From: JBGASG01 sp046328035
Lineage (GTDB): Bacteria; Cyanobacteriota; Vampirovibrionia; Obscuribacterales; Obscuribacteraceae
Assembly: GCA_046328035.1 (NCBI GenBank)
Contig: JAXLXI010000005.1
Coordinates: 310,001-374,000, forward strand
Length of the DNA stretch: 64,000 nt
Direction: 5' to 3'
The number at the start of each line of letters is the position of its first letter. Position 1 is the stretch's first letter. Made by a program: the position numbers and the translations under genes. Shown here piece by piece: positions 1 through 9,221 of this stretch. The notes beneath the pieces were generated by a model, which worked only from the letters and a program-made list of their open reading frames with translations, was not told where the DNA came from and did not search any database.

Positions 1-839
1 CGGCCTTCTTCGCTTCCGGATTTTAGGACGCCGCAGACCGTAATCCACTGTCCGTATATTTGCCTTTTCCCGGCTTGCTTCTCGCTGCATTTCGTCGGCA
101 GAAAGAAACGAGGCCGACTCTCCTCGAGGTCAACTTGCAGGGAAGATTCGACGTTATCGGTACAGTCGTCGGTATCGAAGTACAAAAAAGACTGTGGGAT
201 TCTTGGTGCAGTGGGTAGGTCTGACCAGTGGGCAATCATCTCGGGCGAATCTCCGACGTACCTTCCGTCCAGACAAACCTCCTGCCCGACATACCGTTCT
301 GGCTCGGACAATATACAAACCGGTGAAACTCTTTTCGCACGAATTTTCTGAGCAAGATCCTTCGGAATTGCTACCGCCTGCCACGTCTTTTCTGATTCTT
401 TGAAATGCCTTCGTTGCACGATGGATGTAACATCGCTCAGGTGAGTTGGTTCGTCCCATAATCCTTCTACCTCAACCTGCTTATCTTGCACGTCGCGTAA
501 CGGTCTAGAAGCCGCGTAATAAGGCTCGGCATACACTCTCAGCAATCTTCGATTTAGAGATAACGCAATCGCGTTAGTCCGAATTCTCGACCCCGCCATG
601 TCGCGGTTTAAATAGAGACAACAGTCATCGCCTTCGAGATGCAAGAATCCTTGCACACTCACTCTTTTGTTTCGGTCGCGCAGTTCAGGATGCAGCAGCA
701 AATTGACCATGGACACGCTTTTTTCAGCACGAGGCAGTGGACCCTCATCACAGCCCCCGATGCAAGCAAGACTTACCAAAAGCAGCACCAGGCTAGAGAT
801 ACCGGCTCGCCTAAAATCGGGCAGCCGTTGATAGAGCAA
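1..839 (-). CDS. Putative lipoprotein, C-terminus beyond the window edge
   Basis: An open minus-strand frame runs off the left edge without a stop. The only ATG (708-710) falls inside the first folded repeat, so a TTG at 837-839, preceded by a GGTGG stretch at suitable spacing, is the better start. From there the protein has an Arg-containing N-region, a hydrophobic stretch (SSLVLLLVSLACIGGC) and an IGGC lipobox-like site, suggesting a lipid-anchored envelope protein. The mature part has two modules of similar pattern (RVSVQGFLHLEGDD, then QEVCLDGRYVGDSP), resembling small OB-fold-like beta domains of bacterial lipoproteins. The function is unknown. It lies about 100 bp downstream of the JAMM-like gene on the same strand. 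The reading frame is clear; the start is inferred. Confidence 0.55.
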   Translation of the reverse strand, partial: MLYQRLPDFRRAGISSLVLLLVSLACIGGCDEGPLPRAEKSVSMVNLLLHPELRDRNKRVSVQGFLHLEGDDCCLYLNRDMAGSRIRTNAIALSLNRRLLRVYAEPYYAASRPLRDVQDKQVEVEGLWDEPTHLSDVTSIVQRRHFKESEKTWQAVAIPKDLAQKIRAKRVSPVCILSEPERYVGQEVCLDGRYVGDSPEMIAHWSDLPTAPRIPQSFLYFDTDDCTDNVESSLQVDLEESRPRFFLPTKCSEKQAGKRQIYGQWITVCGVLKSGSEEG

Positions 840-940
840 ATTCGATATCCACCGTGAAAGCCTCAGAGACTCGGAGTCTTCAAGTTTCTGAACCAGACAA
901 TCTGCAACCAAGTTTTCGCGCGTATCAAAATGTCTGGTCA

Positions 941-2404
941 CTAGAGCCCTCCGGTATTCTGATCCGTTATGCACCACTGGTTGTCTCTTGTCCAGCTGGC
1001 TATCTGCGCGCTCTTTACCTTGCGTGTTTCATCCGGAACTGATTGTCCATTTGCCGTCTTGAACGGAATGTAGTCACCATCTTTCGTAAACTTGCCAACC
1101 ACACGAGGCTTACCAAACAGAGGTTTGTGGTCCTTGTCAAAAATCACGGCATCCTTCTCTGTCCACTGCAGCACGCTACCGTCGGGTCCTAGTACATAAG
1201 CCACAGCAGGCTTAGCGCCCTGAGCAGTAAGCGTTTTCACGGCCTCCATGTCCTCCTTAGACAGCAAATCCCAGGCTCGCGTCTGATTACCAACGTACAA
1301 GAGTGGATGAGAGTGCACGATTATGTAACCGTCCACGCCGCTTACCTGCCACTTAATCTCCTCCATGCCTTTCTGGGTTAAGGACTTGTCGTCGTTGTTG
1401 GGATCGCTGGTATCAAGAGGAGCGCCCTGCACGTCACTGACTTTTACGCCCTCCACGGCGTTTGAGCCTACCAGCGCGTTGTACTCAACGGCGCCCGTGG
1501 CATGATCCTTTTTCAGCATCATCTCTCGCAAAACAAACAAAAGCGCGTGCGCCTCGCCGATGTGTCTCTGCTCATCGTCCCGCCCAAAGACGTGCAACCA
1601 CTTCTGCTGCGCCTCATGCAAGTTCAAGTGTTTCAAACCAGCCATGCGCACCACGCCCATACCTTGCCAGTCACTGCGAACTTGATCGTAACCTGACTTG
1701 GGCTGCTGTTCTGCGGGATTCAGAGCAAGCAGCAGACCGTCTAGTTCCGCTTCAGTCTTCTGTGCGTCGCTTTCGTTCAACATCGCATTTGAAACCCAAA
1801 TGGGTTCAACTTCGGTAGATGCGGTCCTCTGACCATCATTGTGAAAGTCCGCTCCGGAGGTCTTCGCGGACATCTCGTGTGCGTTTCCGGCATCAGCAAC
1901 TGATTTCGAGGCAACGCTTGTTCCACAGAAGGTGTCCTGAACTGCAGTGGCTAACTCTTGCATCTTCCGCATCATGTACGCGATGGAGAAATTGCCTTGC
2001 AGCTCTACTGCCTCCTCTTCGGTCTTGGCTCCCGCAACAATTTTGCTTATCCCCTCCGAAAACGAAAGCCGAATCGGCGCTGGTGCCGCGCGTTTTCCAC
2101 CTGCTGTGTACTCGACTCCTTGCCCGCGGTCCTCAATGACAAACTCCGCAACTTTCTGTCCCGCTGCCTTTCCGGCTTCAACGGCGGCGCTTTGTCTGGC
2201 GCGATGCTCCTCTGCCGTCTCTCCGCGCCGCGCAGAAACCATCATCTGGTCAGAGCCACCCGAGAACGTAGAAAACCGCGTCCGGGGCTGAGCCTGACCT
2301 TCGGCGGTTATCGACTCCGACAACACCTTCGGGGAGGCTGAAGCCGTTTGGTCGCCCTCTCTCAACCCTTCTGCTTTCTTCTCGCCACCTTGGTCCCGCA
2401 CCAT
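941..2404 (-). CDS. JAMM/Mov34-like domain protein of unknown role
   Basis: 487 residues with no signal peptide visible. The N-terminal third is polar and alanine-rich. The C-terminal part contains a JAMM-type metal-binding signature, H364-S-H-P367, followed 18-19 residues later by S-K-E-D386. JAMM peptidases and deubiquitinase-like or RadC-like proteins use His-x-His and a downstream Asp to bind zinc. The spacer here (about 14 residues between HP and Ser) is longer than in RadC-type proteins, so catalysis is uncertain. An in-frame TAG lies a few codons upstream of the ATG, and the same TAG is kept in a decayed paralogue at 6.2-6.55 kb, which supports this start. It could be a secreted-effector-type or processing peptidase; the substrate is unknown. 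Confidence 0.6.
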   Translation of the reverse strand: MVRDQGGEKKAEGLREGDQTASASPKVLSESITAEGQAQPRTRFSTFSGGSDQMMVSARRGETAEEHRARQSAAVEAGKAAGQKVAEFVIEDRGQGVEYTAGGKRAAPAPIRLSFSEGISKIVAGAKTEEEAVELQGNFSIAYMMRKMQELATAVQDTFCGTSVASKSVADAGNAHEMSAKTSGADFHNDGQRTASTEVEPIWVSNAMLNESDAQKTEAELDGLLLALNPAEQQPKSGYDQVRSDWQGMGVVRMAGLKHLNLHEAQQKWLHVFGRDDEQRHIGEAHALLFVLREMMLKKDHATGAVEYNALVGSNAVEGVKVSDVQGAPLDTSDPNNDDKSLTQKGMEEIKWQVSGVDGYIIVHSHPLLYVGNQTRAWDLLSKEDMEAVKTLTAQGAKPAVAYVLGPDGSVLQWTEKDAVIFDKDHKPLFGKPRVVGKFTKDGDYIPFKTANGQSVPDETRKVKSAQIASWTRDNQWCITDQNTGGL

Positions 2405-2466
2405 GCAATCTTCCAGAGCCTCACACTACACAGAGCTACATTCCACACCTGAGGCTTGTAAATGCG
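2126..2466 (-). repeat. Copy 1 of a duplicated gene start (intact)
   Basis: The 5' end and upstream region of the JAMM-like gene are repeated at about 6203-6566. Matching landmarks include the upstream CCTGAGGCTTGT against CCTGAGTCTTGT, the run VLSESITAE, the run QAQPRTRFSTF and the run RQSAAVEAGKA. This copy is intact and continues into the full protein. Confidence 0.75.
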
Positions 2467-2494
2467 CCGTTGCAGCTCAGTTTTTTGCGAGGCT

Positions 2495-3754
2495 TTACAA
2501 ACCAGATTGCTTGTCCGCCGGACTAACTGGATGAAGTTTGTGTCGCAGGTTGTTGAATGGTTTCTCAAAAGTAGTCCAAGAAATCGCAGCCGCCGCCAGA
2601 GTAAGCGCAAAGCAAAGCACCATGCTTAATGCGCTGTTTTGTGGTGTCAGCTGCTGGAGATTGAGTGCTTTCTGCGTCGACCAGATCACGAACAGGTGGA
2701 AAACGTACATAGCAAAGGTCAGTTTGCCCACGAACACCAGCGGCTTTACCGACAGCAATTTAATGAGCGGATTCCACTGGAGACTGACCGCAAGCATCAG
2801 GCTGAAGCTCAATGAAAACATCGACATCGCTGGAGCCAGTGCCAGTTTCCAGGAACCTATGCCCGGTGCCCAGGCAATTACAACTCCGACCGTGACTAGA
2901 CATACCGACATCACCAGCGGTGGCAGCCACCCAGCGCGAAATCGACTGAACCAATTTGGTTTCAGCGAAAACAGAAGCGCCACAATCGCTCCTAGCATGA
3001 TCGGCTCGATATGCCAGAGCGTGTTCATGTAGTAGACCCCGTGAGAGAGTGTGCGATCACCGGTTGAGAGTAGCGCGAATCTCGACAAACATCCTACGAC
3101 CGCGAGAGCGACAGCGCAACACATGAGCTTGACGGCGGTCTTGCAAACTCGCGCCGCGCCGCCCCACAACAAATAGAATTGTTCCTCCACGCACAGAGAC
3201 CAAAATGGGGCAAGCGTAGCTACAAAGATCATGGCTTGCAGTCCTGCCGAAGCCGCGAATTCGTGCATTCGGGGTAGGTTTTGCCACATCGTGAAATTAC
3301 CCACGAACAAAGACATAGGTATCAATACCTTTTTCAAAAAGCCACCAAATCCGGTGAGCGGACCAGTATGGGCAAAGATTGGATAAGCAATGCAGACCAA
3401 TAGCAAAACGAGGAAGTATAAGGGCCAGATCCGCAGCGCGCGTCTCAGGTAAAACTTGCCTAGTGAAACTGTGCCATTGACTCTCGACTCTGAGCACAGC
3501 AGATAAGTGACCAAAAATCCGCTCAGGACAAAAAATAGGTCAACGCCCAGCCAGCCCCATTCACACATCCTCCCGACATACCAGTTGACAATTAAAGGTC
3601 CACCGACAACCAGTCCGTGATGGTGCAAGAAAACCATCGCAAAAGCTATTGCACGAATACCATCAAGCTGCGGCCAATACGCACCACTGCCCAGCGAGAC
3701 AGCAGATGGCGCTGGTGAGATGAGCCTGTGCATAGTAGTCCCCGCTCCTGTCAA
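2495..3754 (-). CDS. Acyltransferase family 3 (OafA/YrhL type) membrane protein
   Basis: 419 residues, the usual length for the acyltransferase_3 family. These inner-membrane enzymes transfer acetyl or other acyl groups to surface sugars or lipids. Family marks are the N-terminal QLDGIRAIAFAMVFLHHHG segment with its His pair and GVDLFFVLSGFLVT, followed by roughly ten hydrophobic helices. The start may be the ATG at 3754 or the one eight codons later (MHRLIS). It is upstream of, and same-stranded with, the JAMM-like gene, and divergent from the kinase gene at 4014. The target polysaccharide cannot be told from sequence. Confidence 0.88.
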   Translation of the reverse strand: MTGAGTTMHRLISPAPSAVSLGSGAYWPQLDGIRAIAFAMVFLHHHGLVVGGPLIVNWYVGRMCEWGWLGVDLFFVLSGFLVTYLLCSESRVNGTVSLGKFYLRRALRIWPLYFLVLLLVCIAYPIFAHTGPLTGFGGFLKKVLIPMSLFVGNFTMWQNLPRMHEFAASAGLQAMIFVATLAPFWSLCVEEQFYLLWGGAARVCKTAVKLMCCAVALAVVGCLSRFALLSTGDRTLSHGVYYMNTLWHIEPIMLGAIVALLFSLKPNWFSRFRAGWLPPLVMSVCLVTVGVVIAWAPGIGSWKLALAPAMSMFSLSFSLMLAVSLQWNPLIKLLSVKPLVFVGKLTFAMYVFHLFVIWSTQKALNLQQLTPQNSALSMVLCFALTLAAAAISWTTFEKPFNNLRHKLHPVSPADKQSGL

Positions 3755-4013
3755 GCTGCACTTGCTGCTGCGCAGCCAGACCTCCGCTCACCTGGTCTAG
3801 CGATGTGTTCTTGAGACTGCACGATTGAAATAAACTACGGTGCGAAGTGCAATGCTCAACCCACCAAAATAAGGAACGCAGCCGTTTGGAGAGTTGCTGA
3901 AGCAGCTAGTATACTCAATCTGCGCAAGAACTCAAGCAGAAAAAGCCAAGGCGCGGACTGCGACAACGGCACGATCATTAAACGTGATTTAGTCACTTAG
4001 TAAAGAGAGAGCT

Positions 4014-6146
4014 ATGACATCACTTAGCCCAGGCTCAATTTTCGATAGCAACTATGAGATTGTCGAGAACTTGGGTAGCGGTGGCATGGGCAGTGTTTAC
4101 AGAGCTCGACAGCTAGGAATAGACCGGATCATTGCAATCAAGGTAATGCATCCTCGTTACTGTCGGGATATCAATGCACTCAAGCGTTTTCAAAGAGAAG
4201 CGAAAACGATCAGCATACTAGCACACCCGAACATTGTCTCCGTCTACTCGCTCGGTTGCTCGGAAGAAACGTTTTATCTGGTCATGGAACTTGTCGACGG
4301 TGAGTCACTCAGCCAAATTTTGGAGAAGCGTGGGAGGCTCCTTCCGCAAGACGCACTACCGCTGTTGCTTCAAATTTGCGACGCCATGATTCACGCGCAC
4401 AAGCGACAAGTACTGCACCGCGACCTCAAACCCGACAACGTAATGATCGTCAACAAGGACGCCGCCATTGCTAAGGTAGTGGATTTCGGTCTGTCCAGAT
4501 TACTGGGACACGAGCGGTCAGACAGGTTGACTCGGACAGGCGAGGTAGTCGGTGACGTCCGCTACATGAGCCCAGAGCAGTGCCACGGCGAAGATCTCGA
4601 CGCTAGGTCAGACATATACTCATTTGGATGCTTAATGTACGAGCTGCTGACCGGCGCCGCGCCATTCATGGCAGACGATCCAGTAGCTATCATGCGACAG
4701 CATATTTCCAACGAACCTGAGCCTTTCTCCCGAAAGCTGGAATTACCGCATTCTATTGAAGCAATAGTTTTCACTGCGATGGCGAAATCACCAAGTGACC
4801 GTTTTGAATCATTCGAAGCAGTTGCCGAAGCGTTGAGAGACTTCCAAAAGTCGCCAGACAAAGCAATTCCAAGTCCACAATGGTCAGGAGCCCCAGGTAA
4901 AGTGCTTTCTGGAAAAATACTGACTGCCATTGTTCTAGTGGTGGTAGCGGTGCTCGCCGGAACCTCCGTGTTCATGGTCCAAGCCGATGCCGGCAAAATT
5001 CTATTCGCTAAGCTCCGGTACAGTTTCGCGGCGAATGAAGAGGACAAGATATGCTACGCCATCGAAATCGCGTCGAGTCTCGAAAGCAGACAAGAGTTCA
5101 CAGAGTCCGAATACTTCTACCGTGAAGCCAGAAAGCTAGGAGTAGCAGCCAATCAACCCAGTGTTACTCTAAGGTGCGATGACTCGCTTGCAAGGATCTT
5201 GATTCAAGCTAACAAAATAGACGAGGCAGCAAATCTTTTAGAGGAATCGCTAAAGCAAGGGCAGAAAACTCTCCGTTCGGGTCAATCAGCCGAAGCAATT
5301 TTCGATCCGCTAAAAGCCTTGCTCAACACATACTCGCGGCTAAATCCACAGAGGGCTCAGATTCAAGCCCATGAAATAGCTGAAACTTACTTCTCAAAAA
5401 ACATGGCAGCTCGTGCTAGTGATCTTCTATCAAGCCTCGCGACACCAGAAACCGACCGAATCAATGTGTTGAATTTGATCATGCTTGGCACACTTTCTCT
5501 AACTCGACAGAACGAACAAGAAGCACAAAAGTATTTTGATCGCGCTATACAGGCCGTGCCAGCTGGGCGTGGTCGTCTCGACTGTCTTCAAATGATCAGC
5601 GAACTAGCAGTTTCCTCCGGTGCGCACGCGCTTGCAATTAGCTACTTAGAAGATGAGTTAGCTCTGGAAGACAAACGGGGCGGCCGAATTCGTAAGATTC
5701 ACGAAGCGATAGCCGACTGCTACTTCAACTTGAAAAATTACAAGCTGGCAGCCAAACACTACGCCGCCGTAATTTCCTCTATTAAGTCAGATAGCTCGGC
5801 GCCAAAATCAACAGCTGACCTAGCAAAGGCTCTCGATTTGCGGGCACAGTGCGATTTGTTAACAGGACAGTACGCAGACGCCGCGCGGGGTTTCGGCGAA
5901 GAACTACAGGTGTTAGAAAGTCTGTCTCCGCCGCCGGAGAAATATATTGCTGGCGCATCGGCCTACGCGGGGCTGGCGCTGAAAGGACAAGGCAAACTAA
6001 ACGACGCGTCCCTGGCTTTTGATAGGGCAGAGATGGTTATACAAAAAAGCGAAAAGCCACAAGAAATGCGCGATTTGCAGCAGATAATACAGCAAGGGCG
6101 GAAGGAAATAGCCGCTCGCTCTGCCAGAGCCGCACGCCAGAAATGA
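4014..6146 (+). CDS. Membrane Ser/Thr protein kinase with C-terminal helical repeats
   Basis: 710 residues. The N-terminal Hanks-type kinase domain (about 14-275) has a glycine loop GSGGMGSVY (22-29 region), the ATP-binding Lys43, the catalytic loop H135-RDLKPDN and D157-FG, followed by MSPEQ. All catalytic residues are present. One transmembrane segment lies near 303-322 (TAIVLVVVAVLAG). The C-terminal 370 residues are helical and TPR-like (for example FTESEYFYREARKLG and QEAQKYFDRAI), presumably on the far side of the membrane as a sensor or scaffold. This kinase-TM-TPR plan is common in cyanobacteria and relatives. It stands alone with no obvious substrate gene next to it. AGAGAG before the ATG may serve as the ribosome site. 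Confidence 0.93.
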   Translation: MTSLSPGSIFDSNYEIVENLGSGGMGSVYRARQLGIDRIIAIKVMHPRYCRDINALKRFQREAKTISILAHPNIVSVYSLGCSEETFYLVMELVDGESLSQILEKRGRLLPQDALPLLLQICDAMIHAHKRQVLHRDLKPDNVMIVNKDAAIAKVVDFGLSRLLGHERSDRLTRTGEVVGDVRYMSPEQCHGEDLDARSDIYSFGCLMYELLTGAAPFMADDPVAIMRQHISNEPEPFSRKLELPHSIEAIVFTAMAKSPSDRFESFEAVAEALRDFQKSPDKAIPSPQWSGAPGKVLSGKILTAIVLVVVAVLAGTSVFMVQADAGKILFAKLRYSFAANEEDKICYAIEIASSLESRQEFTESEYFYREARKLGVAANQPSVTLRCDDSLARILIQANKIDEAANLLEESLKQGQKTLRSGQSAEAIFDPLKALLNTYSRLNPQRAQIQAHEIAETYFSKNMAARASDLLSSLATPETDRINVLNLIMLGTLSLTRQNEQEAQKYFDRAIQAVPAGRGRLDCLQMISELAVSSGAHALAISYLEDELALEDKRGGRIRKIHEAIADCYFNLKNYKLAAKHYAAVISSIKSDSSAPKSTADLAKALDLRAQCDLLTGQYADAARGFGEELQVLESLSPPPEKYIAGASAYAGLALKGQGKLNDASLAFDRAEMVIQKSEKPQEMRDLQQIIQQGRKEIAARSARAARQK

Positions 6147-6202
6147 AGTCCTGGTCTCTGATATTTCGGCTCCATTCATGGCCAGCCTTCGACATGTCTG
6201 CT

Positions 6203-6566
6203 GGTTTCCACCTGCGCTGCTCGAATCCTTGCCCACGGTCCAATAACAAACTCCGCAACTTTCTGTCCAACTGCCTTTCCTGCTTCGACTGCGGCGCTTT
6301 GTCGGGCGCTATGTTGCTGCACCATCTCTCCGCGCCGCGCAGCAACCAGCATCTGGTCGGTACCCCCAAAAAATGTCGAAAACCGAGTTCGAGGCTGAGC
6401 CTGGTCCTCTGCCGTTATCGACTCCGACAAAACATTGGGAGTAGCCGAAGGCATTTTTGGTCGCCCTCTCTGTCTACTTTTTCTCGCTACCCTGGTCTCG
6501 CACAAAACGACGTTCCAAAGCCTCGCTCTACAAAACCGACATTCCACGCCTGAGTCTTGTCCATGC
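6203..6566 (-). pseudogene. Decayed partial copy of the JAMM-like gene's 5' end
   Basis: This block repeats the first about 100 codons and upstream region of the gene at 941-2404. The original ATG is lost, a 7-base deletion near the start shifts the frame, and a 2-base loss after KVAEFVI shifts it again. No JAMM domain follows; homology stops close to the kinase gene's end. A residual frame from an ATG in the AAAATGCC context could still give about 93 residues (VLSESITAED, RQSAAVEAGKAVGQK), but nothing suggests it is functional. It looks like a truncated duplication that decayed. Confidence 0.7.
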
Positions 6567-6735
6567 AGATTCGAGCTAGGGACAACTGCGGCTCGATGCT
6601 AGGGTTCGCTGGTAGGCTTCGGTCCTACTCAAGTAAGGGGCTCTAGCCTGCGAGGAAGATTACCGAAACACAGTGATACCATTACTGTTGATAGAATAAG
6701 CAATCAATATCGTCCCCAGTTGCAAAGGTAGAAGC

Positions 6736-7353
6736 ATGTTCGAAACCATGATGAAACCCAGTTTCGTCGCGTTGGCGTTGACAGCGGCGTTCGCCAGTGG
6801 ACTTTTCACAAATGTCACCAGCGACTCCGCATGGGCGTTGCCCACGAGCAGCGCATCCTCGAAAAAGAAGGCAAATATGAATCAAGATCAAATCGTTGTG
6901 ATGGAGACTTCCAAAGGCACAATCAAGATGCAAATCTTTGCGAAGGATGCTCCCATCACCTCACAAAACTTCCTGGACCTCGTCGGAAAGGGTTTCTACA
7001 ACGGACTGACTTTCCACCGCTACGAGCCTGATTTCGTCATTCAGGGCGGCGACCCCAAAGGTGATGGCACGGGCGGTTATATCGACCCCGCTACCCAATC
7101 AGAACGTCGCATTCAGTTGGAAGTAAAACCAGGTTTGAAGCACGATCAAGCCGGCATGGTAGCCATGGCTCGCAGCTCCGATCCTAATTCGGCCAGTTGC
7201 CAGTTCTACATCACCCTCGCCCCGGCGTCGTTCCTCGATATGAAATACGCGGTATTCGGCAAGGTTGTCGATGGACTGCCGGTCGTGAAGACCCTGCGCA
7301 AAGGCGACAAGATCGTCAAAGCCGAAATTCAGCAAGGCGCTACCGTCAAGTAA
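6736..7353 (+). CDS. Secreted cyclophilin-type peptidyl-prolyl isomerase
   Basis: 205 residues. An N-terminal signal segment (FVALALTAAFASGLFT) with an Ala-rich cleavage region ending near AWA is followed by a complete compact cyclophilin domain. Family marks are GFYNGLTFHR (with the catalytic Arg), FVIQGGDPKGDGTGGY, QFYITLAP and YAVFGKVVDG. The enzyme would catalyse cis-trans isomerisation of X-Pro bonds in exported proteins. AAAGGTAGA five bases before the ATG supports this start. The gene is single and ends at a strong hairpin at 7374-7409. Confidence 0.93.
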   Translation: MFETMMKPSFVALALTAAFASGLFTNVTSDSAWALPTSSASSKKKANMNQDQIVVMETSKGTIKMQIFAKDAPITSQNFLDLVGKGFYNGLTFHRYEPDFVIQGGDPKGDGTGGYIDPATQSERRIQLEVKPGLKHDQAGMVAMARSSDPNSASCQFYITLAPASFLDMKYAVFGKVVDGLPVVKTLRKGDKIVKAEIQQGATVK

Positions 7354-7373
7354 GCGTCGACAAAACGACAATC

Positions 7374-7409
7374 AAGAACTGCGATACCACGGACGGTGTC
7401 GCAGTTCTT
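7374..7409 (+). terminator. Convergent-gene terminator hairpin
   Basis: A 15-bp stem (AAGAACTGCGATACC against GGTGTCGCAGTTCTT, one G-T pair) with a six-base loop sits between the cyclophilin gene and the convergent ftsX end. It can form on either strand. The T-run is weak, so termination is likely but not certain. Confidence 0.7.
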
Positions 7410-7435
7410 ACATGCGCGGTTTTGCCGAGCAGGCG

Positions 7436-8305
7436 TTAGATACGGATGTAACGTCCGGATGTCCAGGCCGATCCGCCGGCGCCCACTGCGACTCCCAACA
7501 TCAACATGACGCAGAAGGTGGGTAACATGCCGGCATCCATAGATTGCGGCAAGATCGGCAAGAAACTGAGCAGCTGGTCGTTGATATACGGATCGATATA
7601 AAGATGCGCGCCGAACAGAAGGGCCGCAGCACCCAGTGCCGCACCGGCACCATAAGCGGCTCCCTGCAGAATCAGCGGACCTTTGATGTACCAGGGACTG
7701 ACACCCATCAAGCTGAGAATCTCGATTTCACGATGGCGAGCTTGAATGACCAGGTGAATGGTATTTCCAATCAGTGTCAGGGTCGCAGCCGATAACGCCG
7801 CCGTCAGTACGACTCCGGCAATTTCGATGAACTGACGGAACTTGTTGAGGTTTCTCGCCACTTTCAAAGGAAAGCGAATATGCTCGACTCCTTCCATCTT
7901 GCGCAATTTTTCTGCGGTGCGCTCGACAGCTTCAGGAGAAGAGATCTTGACGTGCAACGTGTTGGGCAACGGATTGTTGACCGCCGCCACCTTCAATGCC
8001 TGCTGCATCTCAGCCCAGGCGACTTCCTTGGGCACAATCTCGACCACCTGCACATCGGCTATCTGGCTGGCTCTCTTGGCCACCACGTTGGGATCGAAAC
8101 CGTCTTTCAGGTATGCCGAAACTTCCAGTTGCGAACCCCAGGCTTGAATGACGTTTTTCAGAACCATGGTGGTCTGCAGGACGCCACCAAATATGGTGAG
8201 CGCAATGGTGAGAATGCTGATTACCAACCAGTTGGACCAGCCGCTGCGCTTGAGACCGAGAACGGTCTCAACCAGGACTCTGCCCAAAATGCGAATCTGG
8301 CGCAC
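7436..8305 (-). CDS. ftsX: Cell division protein FtsX
   Basis: 289 residues. FtsX is the membrane half of the FtsEX ABC-type complex that controls peptidoglycan hydrolases at the division site. The sequence has an N-terminal TM helix (WLVISILTIALTIFGGVLQ), an extracytoplasmic domain of about 110 residues (including SAYLKDGFDPN) and three C-terminal helices with the FtsX/MacB-type permease pattern (HREIEILSLMGVSPWYIKGP). The start is a GTG two bases after the ftsE stop, so the two genes are an operon with likely translational coupling. Confidence 0.92.
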   Translation of the reverse strand: MRQIRILGRVLVETVLGLKRSGWSNWLVISILTIALTIFGGVLQTTMVLKNVIQAWGSQLEVSAYLKDGFDPNVVAKRASQIADVQVVEIVPKEVAWAEMQQALKVAAVNNPLPNTLHVKISSPEAVERTAEKLRKMEGVEHIRFPLKVARNLNKFRQFIEIAGVVLTAALSAATLTLIGNTIHLVIQARHREIEILSLMGVSPWYIKGPLILQGAAYGAGAALGAAALLFGAHLYIDPYINDQLLSFLPILPQSMDAGMLPTFCVMLMLGVAVGAGGSAWTSGRYIRI

Positions 8306-8307
8306 GA

Positions 8308-9030
8308 TTACTTAGCCTCCAGTTCGATTTCGTAGACGCCGCTGTCGACGTCGGCAACCACCTGTCCGTTCTTCAAGCTGATCACGCGGCGGCGCAGCGA
8401 GTTGACGATAAAATGATCGTGGGTGGAAATCAAAACTGTGGTGCCGCGTTCACTGATGCGCTCCAGCAGCTGCACGATCTCCAGCGATGTTTGCGGATCG
8501 AGGTTGCCCGTCGGTTCATCCGCAAGCAGAACGGGCGGACCGTTGACGATAGCGCGTGCAATGCCGACGCGCTGCTGTTCGCCGCCCGATAGTTCGTCTG
8601 GCATCGCGTCTTCTTTGTCTTCCAGATTGACCACGGCCAGCGCGCTGGCCACACGGCGCTTCACATCGCCTTCGTCGACGCCCAGTGCGCGCAAGATGTA
8701 CGCAACGTTGTCAAAAACAGTTTGGCGCGGCAAGAGTTTGTAATCTTGAAAAACAATGCCCAATCGCCGGCGCAAAAGTGGAACCTGCCGCGGTGCCAGA
8801 CGAGTCAAATTGACGCCGCCAATCAGAACATTGCCTTGAGTGGGCAACTCTTCGCGGTATAAAAGCCGCATCAGCGTCGACTTGCCGGCTCCGGATGGAC
8901 CGACAAGAAAGGCGAACTCGCCCAACCGGATATGCAGATCAACGTTGATCAGAGCCGGCCGTCCGGCGTATTCCTTGTGAACACTTTGAAGTCGAATCAA
9001 GTTACCTTGCTCCGTCGGCTGCGCGGGCAT
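8308..9030 (-). CDS. ftsE: Cell division ATP-binding protein FtsE
   Basis: About 240 residues. It is an ABC ATPase with Walker A GPSGAGKST, Q-loop FQDYKLLP, signature LSGGEQQR, Walker B VLLADEPTG and switch His in STHDH. It supplies ATP-driven signalling to FtsX. The ATG at 9030 (MPAQPTEQ) is preferred over a TTG at 9057 because it leaves the usual short N-terminus before LIRLQSVHKEY. The gene precedes ftsX by two bases. Confidence 0.93.
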   Translation of the reverse strand: MPAQPTEQGNLIRLQSVHKEYAGRPALINVDLHIRLGEFAFLVGPSGAGKSTLMRLLYREELPTQGNVLIGGVNLTRLAPRQVPLLRRRLGIVFQDYKLLPRQTVFDNVAYILRALGVDEGDVKRRVASALAVVNLEDKEDAMPDELSGGEQQRVGIARAIVNGPPVLLADEPTGNLDPQTSLEIVQLLERISERGTTVLISTHDHFIVNSLRRRVISLKNGQVVADVDSGVYEIELEAK

Positions 9031-9221
9031 GCACTTAACACACCCGACTACACGCAAGGGCGACCAACAATCGCCACTAGAAGCCGACGAATCATAACAC
9101 AGTAGTCAACGGGCGTATCTGGGAAACACTTCACAGTTGCACGGCGGCCGATGCAGTCCGGCTGGCATTCTCAGACCTTTGCGCGGATTCTGTCCACCAG
9201 TCTTCGTCCGATTACAAACTA

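Noticed and set aside
6600..6735. Possible small RNA or tRNA in the stretch before the cyclophilin gene
   Set aside because: A GTAGG/CCTAC hairpin is present but no tRNA arms, no terminator and no recognised RNA consensus.
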